From: Streptomyces sp. LX-29
Lineage (GTDB): Bacteria > Actinomycetota > Actinomycetes > Streptomycetales > Streptomycetaceae
DNA length: 64,000 bases
Assembly: GCF_029541745.1 (NCBI RefSeq)
Contig: NZ_CP089746.1
Location: 186,001-250,000 of the forward strand
Direction of reading: 5' to 3'
This document shows, one piece after another, positions 26,530-33,964 of the stretch. Below the pieces are notes generated by a model. That model did no database searches. It was not told the DNA's origin and saw nothing but the letters and a program-made list of their open reading frames with translations. Each line of letters starts with the position of its first letter. Positions within the stretch are counted from its first letter, which is position 1. The translations under genes were made by a program, and so were the position numbers.

Positions 26530-27144
26530 CTACATGACGTAGAAGCCCCACCTCTGGTTCAGCTGGTTCAGGCCCAGGCAGTCCCACTGGAACACATTGG
26601 TCCCGTTCGCGGTCCCCGCGCCCGCCACGTCCAGGCACTTCCCGCTGTGCGCCGCCACGATGTTGTACGTGTAGCGACCGTTCTGCCATGCCTCATCGGT
26701 GAGGTACCACCGTTGGTTCCGCTGGGTGTCCGAGAGGCAGTCCCACTGGAACACATTGGTTCCGTTCGCGGTCCCCGCGCCGGCCACGTCGAGACACTTC
26801 CCGCTGTGCGCCGCCACGATGCGATAGGTTCCGCCGGATGCGGGCTCCAGATACCACTGCTGGTTGTACTGGGTGTTGGAGAGGCAGTCCCATTGGAACA
26901 CGTCGGTTCCGTTCGCGGTCCCGGCGCCCGCCACGTCCAGACACTTCCCGCTGTGCCAGGCCCGTATCTGCAGCCGCTGGGCGGCCGCGCCTCTGTCGGT
27001 AGCGAGATCTGACGCTCTGACAGAGCCTCCCGTGCGGGACTCGGGCTCCGCTGTCCTGGTGGCAGCATGAGCGTTGGGGGCGAGCGACAGACCGATGCAC
27101 AGTGCCGCAGTCAGACCAGCAGCACTCTTCTTGAGCGGGCTCAA
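26530..27144 (-). CDS. Secreted ricin-type beta-trefoil lectin
   Basis: A 204-residue secreted carbohydrate-binding protein. It starts with TTG at 27144, supported by AGGGAGG five bases upstream. The signal peptide is about residues 1-28 (LKKSAAGLTAALCIGLS, then NAHA cleavage). The mature part is one ricin B-type trefoil of three nearly identical repeats, each with HSGKCLDVAGAGTANGT, VFQWDC and NQxW. The repeats are so alike that recent internal duplication is likely. There is no catalytic domain, unlike most secreted Streptomyces lectin-bearing glycosidases. Sugar ligand unknown. Confidence 0.9.
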   Translation of the reverse strand: MSPLKKSAAGLTAALCIGLSLAPNAHAATRTAEPESRTGGSVRASDLATDRGAAAQRLQIRAWHSGKCLDVAGAGTANGTDVFQWDCLSNTQYNQQWYLEPASGGTYRIVAAHSGKCLDVAGAGTANGTNVFQWDCLSDTQRNQRWYLTDEAWQNGRYTYNIVAAHSGKCLDVAGAGTANGTNVFQWDCLGLNQLNQRWGFYVM

Positions 27145-27656
27145 GAAAACCTCCCTGGATCGTCGTTCAGCGGCTCGACCGAACCGGTCGGTTCAGTGGC
27201 AGGTGACATCTCACCGTGGGCGGCGTCCGCCGTGTTACCGAACGTCCTCATATGGCCGACCCGAGCAGCGGAATGTCCTGTTCCTAGACTGCGCGGCAGA
27301 GCGGGAAGGGCGGACTTCGCGGCAGCGCGCCCAGGTCCGCGCGCAGCGCCGCCCTGCTCACCCGCGGTCGCCCCCGGCGCTTCCCGCGGACCTCGTTTCG
27401 GGCCAGACCGAAACACGTCGCGCCCGACCCGAGTCGGCACGGACGCTGGCTCCGGTGGAAGGCCGCCGACGCGACCGGCTCCAACGGGCCCGCGCGGCCG
27501 GCTTCCAGCCGGATCCACGAACACGACGCGCTGAACCACTACCGCGTCGGTCAGGTGCCGGCGGGGGCGTTCGTTCCGCCGGGAGGGCCTCGGGGACGGA
27601 CTCCTTCCCGTCCTCCGGGGACCGACAACCCACGACACGAAGAGAGGTGTCCGAGG
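27145..27656. other. Intergenic region upstream of the Cys-rich peptide gene
   Basis: About 510 bases between divergent genes (lectin on minus, peptide on plus). It should contain both promoters. Open frames here are Arg/Pro-rich shadows and I see no second precursor-like gene, operator palindrome or tRNA. Confidence 0.5.
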
Positions 27657-27854
27657 ATGAGGACCATGCGCGGTCTGGCTGACCGCATGCTGGACCGGCT
27701 CGTGCCGCGTGAGACGGCCGCAGCCGCGTCCTGCCCCTGCAACGACTGGTTCAGCCGTTGCGTGGGCGGTTCGTGCAGTTCCTACTCGAACTACACGCAG
27801 ATGGTCTGCGTGTGCAACCTGAACGCGCGCGTGTTCGTGCGCTGCGGCTGTTAG
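27657..27854 (+). CDS. 65-residue cysteine-rich peptide, putative precursor
   Basis: A 65-residue peptide. Residues 1-24 form a charged amphipathic leader (MRTMRGLADRMLDRLVPRET followed by AAAA) with no hydrophobic secretion segment. Residues 25-65 form a core with eight cysteines (26, 28, 35, 40, 51, 53, 63, 65), three of the pairs in CxC spacing, plus many Ser, Asn and aromatic residues. Four disulfides are possible. ATG 27657 has GAGAGGTG upstream; an ATG three codons later is an alternative. The genes immediately downstream encode MauE-like and TlpA/MauD-like redox proteins, an exporter and an S26 signal peptidase, a set suited to export, folding and cleavage of this peptide. The small-residue run AAAA/S before the first Cys matches the -3/-1 rule of signal peptidases. 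The class is not one I recognise; function (antimicrobial, signal, toxin) is unknown. Confidence 0.75.
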   Translation: MRTMRGLADRMLDRLVPRETAAAASCPCNDWFSRCVGGSCSSYSNYTQMVCVCNLNARVFVRCGC

Positions 27855-27932
27855 TGAACCGTCGACGGCTGAACGATCGCACGTAGATCGCCGACGAAAC
27901 CAAGAACCGACCCGCCCCGTACTGATGATCGG

Positions 27933-27966
27933 CCGTGATCCGGACTCGACGAGGTCCGGATCACGG
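27933..27966 (+). terminator. Attenuator-like hairpin between peptide gene and maturation genes
   Basis: A perfect 13-bp stem (27933-27945 and 27954-27966) with an 8-base loop, 78 bases after the peptide stop and 20 bases before the MauE-like start. Partial termination here would give more peptide mRNA than maturation mRNA, as in many bacteriocin operons. Confidence 0.8.
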
Positions 27967-27985
27967 TCTCTCCGTGGGAGGCCCA

Positions 27986-28537
27986 GTGGAACTCCTCTCC
28001 GCAGCATGCACCGTGGTGCTCGTTCTCGTGTTCGGAGCCGCTGTCGTGGGCAAGGTCCGTACCGCGGCCTCGCTCTCCGCGTTCACGGACGCCGTGGTCG
28101 TGCTGGGTCGAGTGCCCACCCGGCGGGCGGGGGCCGCGGCCAAGGGCGTCATCGCCCTGGAGGCGGCGACAGGGCTCCTGCTTCTCGTCCCGCCGCTCCG
28201 GGGCGCCGGACTGCTCCTGGCCACCGTCTTGTTGGCCGCCTTCACCGCCGTGGTCGCCCGCGCTCTGCGGTCCCGGGTGCCGGTGTCCTGTCGGTGCTTC
28301 GGAGGATCGGCCGGGCCCCTCGGTCCGCCCCAGCTCATCCGCAACGCCGTGTTGCTCCTTGTCGTGGTGGGCGCGGCCCCCGGGGTGCTGGACCCCGGCC
28401 GACTCGTCTGGCAGGCGCAGTTCACCGCCTGGCTCGCCGGTGCGGTGGCCGCGCTCGTCCTGGTGACCGGGGAAGAGCTGATCGCCTTGCTGCGACGGCC
28501 GACCGTTCACGCCACCCAAGCCACCGACCTCGCCTGA
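27986..28537 (+). CDS. MauE/DoxX-like redox-associated membrane protein
   Basis: A 183-residue membrane protein of the MauE/DoxX type. Four to five helices: about residues 2-24 (ELLSAACTVVLVLVFGAAVV), 52-68 (GVIALEAATGLLLLVPP), 72-90 (GLLLATVLLAAFTAVVA), 115-132 and 146-162. A CxC pair in VPVSCRCFGGSAG lies in the loop after helix 3, at the position typical of MauE. In methylamine-utilisation systems MauE works with MauD in disulfide formation of the exported small subunit. The GTG at 27986 has GGGAGG four bases upstream; the earlier in-frame ATG at 27935 would put the attenuator hairpin inside the gene. It is followed by a thioredoxin-fold partner after 10 bases. Confidence 0.85.
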   Translation: MELLSAACTVVLVLVFGAAVVGKVRTAASLSAFTDAVVVLGRVPTRRAGAAAKGVIALEAATGLLLLVPPLRGAGLLLATVLLAAFTAVVARALRSRVPVSCRCFGGSAGPLGPPQLIRNAVLLLVVVGAAPGVLDPGRLVWQAQFTAWLAGAVAALVLVTGEELIALLRRPTVHATQATDLA

Positions 28538-28547
28538 GGAGGCCCTC

Positions 28548-29117
28548 ATGGTGTACCTGGCCTTGGCCCTCGCGGCTGTCGCCGCCCTGTGCGCGCTGGA
28601 CCTGATGCTGACGCTCGCCGTGTTGCGCAGGCTTCGGGAAAAGGGCACCACCGGTTCGTCCCACACTCCACCCGACACGGAAGGGGGTGGCATCCCGAAG
28701 GGCTCCGCCGTGGGGACCTTCGAGACGCGGTGCGTCGAGGGCGCCCGGCTGACCGACGAGGATCTCGTGGACGGCGCGGTGGTGGGGTTCTTCTCTCCGA
28801 TGTGTCCACCGTGCAGGCGCGCACTTCCCGCCTTCGTCGAGACGGCCACCGCGCTCCAGGGGGTCCGTCAGGTGATCGCCGTCGTCATCTCGGTGACGGG
28901 TCGGGCCGACGAGGAGGCCGAGGCCCTGGCGATCGTCGAACAGCTGGCGCCCTTCGCACGGGTCGTGCGGGAAGATGACACGGGCTCCTGCCTCTCCGCG
29001 TTCGGTGTGCGCGCGTTCCCGTCCCACTTCGAGGTGTCGGTCGCCGCGGGCGCACGGCCCACCGTCGCGGCCGTGGGTGACGAGGTGCTCGGCGGGCAGC
29101 CCGTCCGATCGGCATGA
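28548..29117 (+). CDS. MauD/TlpA-like thioredoxin-fold disulfide oxidoreductase
   Basis: A 189-residue membrane-anchored protein. Residues 3-24 are an N-terminal membrane anchor (LALALAAVAALCALDLMLTL), followed by a linker and a thioredoxin-like domain with active-site Cys86-Pro-Pro-Cys89 in FFSPMCPPCRRALPAF. The cis-Pro loop is about AFPSHFEVS. It should face the cell exterior. MauD-type proteins partner with MauE in disulfide formation or isomerisation. A GGAGG site lies upstream; its last codons overlap the ABC transporter start by four bases (ATGA). The eight-cysteine peptide two genes upstream is the obvious client. Confidence 0.88.
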   Translation: MVYLALALAAVAALCALDLMLTLAVLRRLREKGTTGSSHTPPDTEGGGIPKGSAVGTFETRCVEGARLTDEDLVDGAVVGFFSPMCPPCRRALPAFVETATALQGVRQVIAVVISVTGRADEEAEALAIVEQLAPFARVVREDDTGSCLSAFGVRAFPSHFEVSVAAGARPTVAAVGDEVLGGQPVRSA

Positions 29118-31006
29118 CGCCCACCCCCGCCGGCCCGTTCGGAGACCAGCGCTTGAGCCGCTCCATACGGTTGGCGCTCGGGATCGCGTTCCGCGCGGCC
29201 CCCTGGGTTCTGGCAGGTCACCTGGCCGTGACCCTGATCTCGGCCGGCCTGCCCGTGGCGGTCACCTGGGTGGTCAAGAGCGTTCTGGACCGCCTCGCCG
29301 ACGGCGCTGGCGTCCAGGAGATCACGTGGCCCGCGGTTCTCCTCGCCGTCGCCAGCGCGGTCGCGGCCCTCGCACCCCAGGTTCTGGGCTACCTCCAGGC
29401 CCGGATGACCCGGGCGACCAGCCTGCTGGCGCAGGAGCGGCTGCACACCGCGGTCGACACGTTCACCGGTCTGAGCCGCTTCGAGAACCCGGAGTTCCTC
29501 GACCGACTCAGACTGGCCCAGCAGGCGGGGGGACTCGCCCCGTTCCAGGTGGTCCAGGCCGTGGCGGGCATGACGCGCAGCGGTGTCCTGCTGGTCGGCT
29601 TCATCGTTTCCCTCGCCGTGCTCAATCCGTACCTGGCCGCCGTCGTCGGGCTCTCCGGCCTCCCCGTCCTCTGGGCCGAGATCGCCCTCAGCCGCCAACG
29701 CGCCCGGACCTACTGGGCCATCAGCCCCACCGAGCGCCGCGAGATCTTCTACGCGACGTTGCTCAGCAGTGTCGAGGCGGCGAAGGAGGTCAGGCTCTAC
29801 GGCATCGGCGGGTTTCTCCGGGAGCGCATGCTGACCGAGCGCCGTACCGCCGACAGCCACCGAGAACGGTTGGAACGCAGGGAACTCCGCGTCCAGTCCC
29901 TCCTCCAGATCGCATCGGCCGTGCTCACCGGAGCGGCCTTGATCTGGGCGGTGCGCGCCGCCGCGCGGCAGGACATGACGGTCGGGGACGTCTCGATGCT
30001 GTTGGCCGCGATCCCCGCCGTGCAGGGCGGCATCGGCGGCCTGGCCCGTGAGGTGGGCCAGGCCCACCACTCCCTGGTGATGTTCCACCACTACGTGTCC
30101 GTGATCGGGCTCGGCCCCGACCTCCCCGCACCTCGTAACCCACGGGTCGCCCACCCCCTGCGCGACGCCATCGAGGTCGAGGACGTGTGGTTCCGTTACG
30201 GGGACGGGCTGCCCTGGGTGCTGCGGGGCGTCAACCTGCGAATCGAGGCGGGGAGGGCCCTCGCGCTCGTGGGTGTCAACGGCTCCGGGAAGTCCACCCT
30301 GGTCAAGCTGCTCTGCCGGTTCTACGACCCGACCCGGGGCCGGATCCTGTGGGACGGCACCGACCTGCGGGACATTCCACCCGGCGACCTCCGCGCGCGC
30401 ATCGCCGCCACCTTTCAGGAACCCATGCGCTATGACCTCAGCGCGAGGGAGAACATCGGGGTCGGCGAGCTGGGCGCGCTTCAGGCGCCCGATCGGCAGG
30501 AGGAGGCGGCGAGGTTCGCCGGTGTCCACGAGGACATCACCCGGCTGCCGCGCGGCTACGAGACGCTGCTGAGCCGCAGCTTCTGGGACGACGACGAAGA
30601 CGGCGTGGTGCTGTCGGGCGGGCAGTGGCAGCGCATGGGGATCGCGCGGCTCTTCCTGCGCGCCGACGCGGACCTGCTGGTCCTGGACGAACCCACATCG
30701 AGCCTCGACCCCGACGCCGAGTACGAGATCCACACTCGGCTACGGGCGCATCGCGCCGGGCGGACCAGCGTGCTGATCTCTCACCGGCTGGGCGCGATCA
30801 GGGACGCGGACACCATCGCGGTCCTGGAGGACGGCCGGATCACCGAACGCGGCGACCATCGCCGGCTCATGGCCCGACAGGGCACGTACCACCGGCTGTT
30901 CACGCGCCAGTCCCGCAACTACCGCGACGAGGTCACCTCGGTGCCGGGCACGACGGACCCATACGGTGACGAGACCGCAGTGGCCGGCGGCGGCCTTGGT
31001 GCCTGA
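29114..31006 (+). CDS. ABC exporter, fused membrane and ATPase domains
   Basis: A 630-residue half-transporter of the ABCB type. The membrane domain covers about residues 20-320, and the ATPase domain about 355-600: Walker A GVNGSGKSTLVKL, Q-loop ATFQEPMRYDLS, signature LSGGQWQRMGIARL, Walker B LLVLDEPTSSLD and the H-loop in LISHRLG. The ATPase is close to those of NHLM- and lantibiotic-type exporters. There is no N-terminal C39 peptidase domain, so leader removal must be done by another enzyme, plausibly the S26 peptidase encoded next. It starts with an ATGA overlap. The likely cargo is the cysteine-rich peptide; this is inferred from position. Confidence 0.9.
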   Translation: MTPTPAGPFGDQRLSRSIRLALGIAFRAAPWVLAGHLAVTLISAGLPVAVTWVVKSVLDRLADGAGVQEITWPAVLLAVASAVAALAPQVLGYLQARMTRATSLLAQERLHTAVDTFTGLSRFENPEFLDRLRLAQQAGGLAPFQVVQAVAGMTRSGVLLVGFIVSLAVLNPYLAAVVGLSGLPVLWAEIALSRQRARTYWAISPTERREIFYATLLSSVEAAKEVRLYGIGGFLRERMLTERRTADSHRERLERRELRVQSLLQIASAVLTGAALIWAVRAAARQDMTVGDVSMLLAAIPAVQGGIGGLAREVGQAHHSLVMFHHYVSVIGLGPDLPAPRNPRVAHPLRDAIEVEDVWFRYGDGLPWVLRGVNLRIEAGRALALVGVNGSGKSTLVKLLCRFYDPTRGRILWDGTDLRDIPPGDLRARIAATFQEPMRYDLSARENIGVGELGALQAPDRQEEAARFAGVHEDITRLPRGYETLLSRSFWDDDEDGVVLSGGQWQRMGIARLFLRADADLLVLDEPTSSLDPDAEYEIHTRLRAHRAGRTSVLISHRLGAIRDADTIAVLEDGRITERGDHRRLMARQGTYHRLFTRQSRNYRDEVTSVPGTTDPYGDETAVAGGGLGA

Positions 31007-31033
31007 GTCCGCACGCGCCCGGAAGGAGCCCTC

Positions 31034-31558
31034 GTGCCCGCCAGGTTGACCACTGCCGCAGCCGTCGCGGCCCCGATGGTGCTCACCGCGTTCCTGGTAC
31101 GACGGACCTGCGTACTTCTCGACGTCAGCGGCCCCAGCATGCTGCCCACCTACCGCGACGGCGACCGACTGCTGGCGGTCAGGGCACCCAAACGGTTCAT
31201 ACGCCGAGGAGCGGTCGTGTCGATCCGGCTGCGCACAGGCCCGGTCCCCCACGACGTGGAAGGCACCATCGAGGGCCGCCCCGTGGCCACCTGCATGATC
31301 AAACGGGTCGTGGCGCTCCCCGGGGACGACGTGTCCCCTCATCTGCGCTCCACGGATCCGACGCACACCGTATTCGGGCCCATAGCCCGCGTCGTACCTC
31401 TTGGGCACGTGTTCGTGCTCGGTGACCACCGTGAGGTCAGCCACGACTCCCGGCACACCGGCCCGCTCCCCCTCGACCAGATCACCGGGGTGGTGCTGTG
31501 CAGGATCCGTCCGCCCCGTGGCGAGCCGGCCGACGAGACGGCACAAGACCGGTCGTAG
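31034..31558 (+). CDS. S26 family signal peptidase
   Basis: A 174-residue membrane-anchored type I signal peptidase. One N-terminal helix (residues 6-24), box B with catalytic Ser35 in SGPSMLPTYRDGD, box D with catalytic Lys90 in MIKRVVALPGDD, and box E as LGDHREVSHDSR. The Ser/Lys dyad is intact. It is shorter than housekeeping LepB proteins and is encoded in an operon with a peptide exporter, 27 bases after it, with GGAAGGAG upstream of the GTG start. It may cut the leader of the cysteine-rich peptide on the outer face of the membrane. Confidence 0.9.
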   Translation: MPARLTTAAAVAAPMVLTAFLVRRTCVLLDVSGPSMLPTYRDGDRLLAVRAPKRFIRRGAVVSIRLRTGPVPHDVEGTIEGRPVATCMIKRVVALPGDDVSPHLRSTDPTHTVFGPIARVVPLGHVFVLGDHREVSHDSRHTGPLPLDQITGVVLCRIRPPRGEPADETAQDRS

Positions 31559-31655
31559 TGGCCGAAGGTCTGGTCTCGCGGCCCCTGCCCCGAGGGCGGC
31601 CGGGACACGCGGCGCGGTGGAAATCAGATGCGCGGCCGGGGCGCCGGGCGGCACC

Positions 31656-32207
31656 ATGAAGGGGATGGACGCACGACGTGAGACGCGGATCTCCAAGTAC
31701 CTGTCCCGACATCTGCGGCACGATCCGGGGCGCATCGGCATCAGCCTCGACCCGCACGGCTGGGTGGACGTCGACGTCCTGATCGCCGCGGCGGCCGCGC
31801 ACGGCTTCACCTTCAGCCACGCGGAGCTGATCCAGGTGGTCCGTGCCAATGACAAGCAGCGGTTCGCCGTGGTGGACGGCCGGATCCGCGCCAACCAGGG
31901 GCACACGGTTCCGGTCGACCTCGGACTGCCGACGGCGGTGCCGCCCGAGTACCTGTTCCATGGCACGGTAGCCCGGTATCTGCCGGCCATCCGGGCGGAG
32001 GGGCTACGGCCGATGCACCGGCACGCGGTGCATCTGTCGCCCGATCGGGAGACGGCCCTGCGGGTGGGGGCCCGGCGCGGCACAGCGGTGGTGCTGTCGG
32101 TCCACTCCGGGGCGATGCACCGCTCCGGACGGGAGTTCCGGCTCAGCGTCAACGGGGTGTGGCTGGTCGACCACGTACCGGCCTCGTTCCTCCGCTTCCC
32201 CGGCTGA
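31656..32207 (+). CDS. kptA: RNA 2'-phosphotransferase (Tpt1/KptA)
   Basis: A 183-residue KptA. The enzyme transfers a 2'-phosphate from RNA to NAD+ giving ADP-ribose 1'',2''-cyclic phosphate. Visible features are the winged-helix N-terminus (RISKYLSRHLRHDP, PHGWVDVDVLI), the RFAVVDGRIRANQGHT segment with the catalytic Arg and His residues, LFHGT in the ADP-ribosyltransferase-like half, and AVHLSPD. Bacteria do not make 2'-phosphates by tRNA splicing, so the native role is unclear; RNA repair or terminal ADP-ribosylation has been proposed for relatives. ATG 31656 is used; an ATG three codons later is equally possible. It lies 97 bases after the signal peptidase gene on the same strand. Confidence 0.92.
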   Translation: MKGMDARRETRISKYLSRHLRHDPGRIGISLDPHGWVDVDVLIAAAAAHGFTFSHAELIQVVRANDKQRFAVVDGRIRANQGHTVPVDLGLPTAVPPEYLFHGTVARYLPAIRAEGLRPMHRHAVHLSPDRETALRVGARRGTAVVLSVHSGAMHRSGREFRLSVNGVWLVDHVPASFLRFPG

Positions 32208-32305
32208 CGGCGGCCGGCGAAAGCCGCGCACGGCTCGGAGGACCGTCCGACGCCGGAGGCTTTCCCAGGCCCCGCTCTCCCGCTGGCGGAAGGCCGCGGT
32301 GCCGG

Positions 32306-32752
32306 TCAGCAGCCGCAGGCGCGGTCGGCGTCCGGGCCGGCGGTGCAGCAGGCTTCGTTCTGAGCCGCACCGCCGGCGAGGGTGTCGGCGTCGGCCTTGA
32401 CGACGTAGACCTCCCAGGGCTCGCGACCGGGGCCGTGGACCCAGACCTTGTCCTGGAGCGCGTAACAGCAGGAGGTGTCGGTCTCCTCGAAGGTGGCCAG
32501 GCCGGCTTCCTTCAGGCGCGTGGTGGCGGCACTGACCTGGTCGGTGGTTTCGACCTCCACTCCGAGGTGGTCCAGGCGGGTGTCCTGCCCGGCCTCACCC
32601 TCGATGAGGACGAGCTTCAGCGGGGGCTCGACGATGGCGAAGTTGGCGTAGCCGGGCCGGCGCTTGGCCGGTTCGGTGCCGAAGAGCTTGGAGTAGAAGG
32701 CCACCGACGCCTCAAGGTCGGCGACGTGGAGAGCGAGCTGAACACGGGACAT
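32306..32752 (-). CDS. arsI: ArsI/CadI-type VOC protein
   Basis: A 148-residue VOC dioxygenase. ArsI enzymes split the carbon-arsenic bond of trivalent methylated and aromatic arsenicals; the close relative CadI of mycobacteria is known as cadmium-inducible. Residues expected for the Fe site (His9, His62, and Glu near 113-116 in PWEVYVV) and the vicinal pair Cys95-Cys96 in DTSCCYALQDKVW, which binds As(III), are present. The C-terminus adds a Cys-rich tail (NEACCTAG, ACGC) with four further cysteines. It is divergent from arsR and shares operators with it, which favours ArsI over a cadmium role. Confidence 0.87.
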   Translation of the reverse strand: MSRVQLALHVADLEASVAFYSKLFGTEPAKRRPGYANFAIVEPPLKLVLIEGEAGQDTRLDHLGVEVETTDQVSAATTRLKEAGLATFEETDTSCCYALQDKVWVHGPGREPWEVYVVKADADTLAGGAAQNEACCTAGPDADRACGC

Positions 32753-32773
32753 GCCGATCACCTCGGGTGCTGA

Positions 32774-32821
32774 ATCGAAGTATTTCAATGCAAGCTTGCG
32801 TCCTGGATCGAAGAACGTCAA
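32774..32821. promoter_or_regulatory. Two ArsR-like operator repeats
   Basis: ATCGAAG-N4-TCAA occurs at 32774-32788 and again at 32807-32821, a spacing of 33 bases or about three helical turns. The first copy is also a dyad of the form ATYGAA-N4-TTCRAT. A short palindrome GCAAGCTTGC (32790-32799) lies between them. They sit in the divergent promoter of arsI and arsR. Confidence 0.65.
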
Positions 32822-32830
32822 GATAGAAGA

Positions 32831-33205
32831 ATGTCGAAACAGGATGCGATGCTCGTCCAGGGCGTCCCCGGCGGCTGCTGCCCCACGCTGGCGACCGCGC
32901 CTTTGGCCGAAGACAGGGCCGAGGACCTGGCCGGGGCCTTCAAGGCCCTGGGCGACCCGGTGCGGCTGCGACTGCTGTCGATGATCGCCTCCCGGGACGG
33001 CGGGGAGGTGTGCGTGTGCGAGCTGACCCCGGCCTTCGAGCTGTCCCAGCCGACGATCTCCCACCACCTCAAGCTGCTCCGCCACGCCGGCCTCATCGAC
33101 GGCGAACGGCGCGGGACGTGGGTCTACTACCGCGTGGTGCCCGGAGCACTGGACCGGCTGGCCGACGTTCTGCGCACCCCGCAGAGCACCGGAGCAACGC
33201 CGTGA
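32831..33205 (+). CDS. arsR: ArsR/SmtB family metalloregulator
   Basis: A 124-residue repressor with a winged helix (AFKALGDPVRLRLLSMI, LSQPTISHHLKLLRHAGLI, RGTWVYYRV). Candidate As(III) ligands are the N-terminal pair in GGCCPTLA and the CVC of GEVCVCELTP on the alpha-3 helix, the classic ELCVCDL position. It should bind the two repeats in the divergent promoter and release them on As(III). Its TGA overlaps the GTG start of the aquaporin gene (GTGA), so these are co-translated. Confidence 0.92.
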   Translation: MSKQDAMLVQGVPGGCCPTLATAPLAEDRAEDLAGAFKALGDPVRLRLLSMIASRDGGEVCVCELTPAFELSQPTISHHLKLLRHAGLIDGERRGTWVYYRVVPGALDRLADVLRTPQSTGATP

Positions 33206-33942
33206 GCGCCCCGCTGGCCCGTCGCACCGCCGCCGAAGCGCTGGGAACCTGCCTGCTCGTCGCCATCGTGGTCGGCTCGGGCATCCAGGCCACCGAGCTG
33301 TCCCGCGACGTGGGCGTGCAGCTGCTGGCCAACTCGCTCGCGACGGTCTTCGGCCTCGGTGTGCTGATCGTTCTCCTCGGCCCCGTCTCCGGCGCCCACT
33401 TCAACCCCGCGGTCACCCTCGCCGCCTGGATCACCGGCCGCCGCGACGGTCGGGGCCCGGGTCCGCGCGAGGTCGCCGCGTACCTTCCCGCCCAGGTCGG
33501 CGGGGCGGTGGCCGGCGCGATGCTGGCGGACGCGATGTTCGCCCGACCTCTCGTCCACCTCTCCACCCATGACCGCTCCGCCGGCCACCTGTGGCTCGGC
33601 GAGCTCGTGGCGACCGCTGGCCTGGTCCTGGTCGTCTTCGGCCTGACCCGCACCGGCCGGGCCCACCTGGCGCCCGCCGCGGTGGCCTCCTTCATCGGCT
33701 CCGCGTACTGGTTCACCTCCTCCACCAGCTTCGCCAACCCCGCGGTGACCATCGGCCGGGCCTTCACCGACACCTTCGCCGGAATCGCCCCCGCCTCCGT
33801 CGCCCCCTTCATCGCGGCCCAGTTGGCCGGCGCCGCCATCGGCCTGGCCCTGACCGCCGTCGTCTTCGCCCGCCCGGCCCCCGCGGGGGCCCACGCCCCC
33901 AGCCCCGTCGGCGAAGCCCTGACCACTCCCTCCGCCCGCTGA
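33202..33942 (+). CDS. aqpS: Aquaglyceroporin-type channel of the ars operon (AqpS-like)
   Basis: A 246-residue major intrinsic protein with six helices and both half-helix motifs, HFNPAVT (about residue 67) and SFANPAVTIGR (about 180). Its start GTG overlaps the arsR stop codon. In rhizobia AqpS in an ars operon lets arsenite, made by ArsC, leave the cell along its gradient. No ArsB or Acr3 pump is encoded here, so the same downhill route is implied. The GTG at 33202 is the only start that avoids overlap with arsR coding sequence. Confidence 0.87.
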   Translation: MSAPLARRTAAEALGTCLLVAIVVGSGIQATELSRDVGVQLLANSLATVFGLGVLIVLLGPVSGAHFNPAVTLAAWITGRRDGRGPGPREVAAYLPAQVGGAVAGAMLADAMFARPLVHLSTHDRSAGHLWLGELVATAGLVLVVFGLTRTGRAHLAPAAVASFIGSAYWFTSSTSFANPAVTIGRAFTDTFAGIAPASVAPFIAAQLAGAAIGLALTAVVFARPAPAGAHAPSPVGEALTTPSAR

Positions 33943-33964
33943 CCCACGCCTGGAGACCTCTGCC

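Noticed and set aside
24928..27012. A 694-codon plus-strand frame
   Set aside because: It lies opposite both the berberine-bridge oxidase and the lectin and has shadow-type composition.
28868..30733. A 621-codon minus-strand frame
   Set aside because: Antisense of the TlpA-like and ABC exporter genes, no motif.
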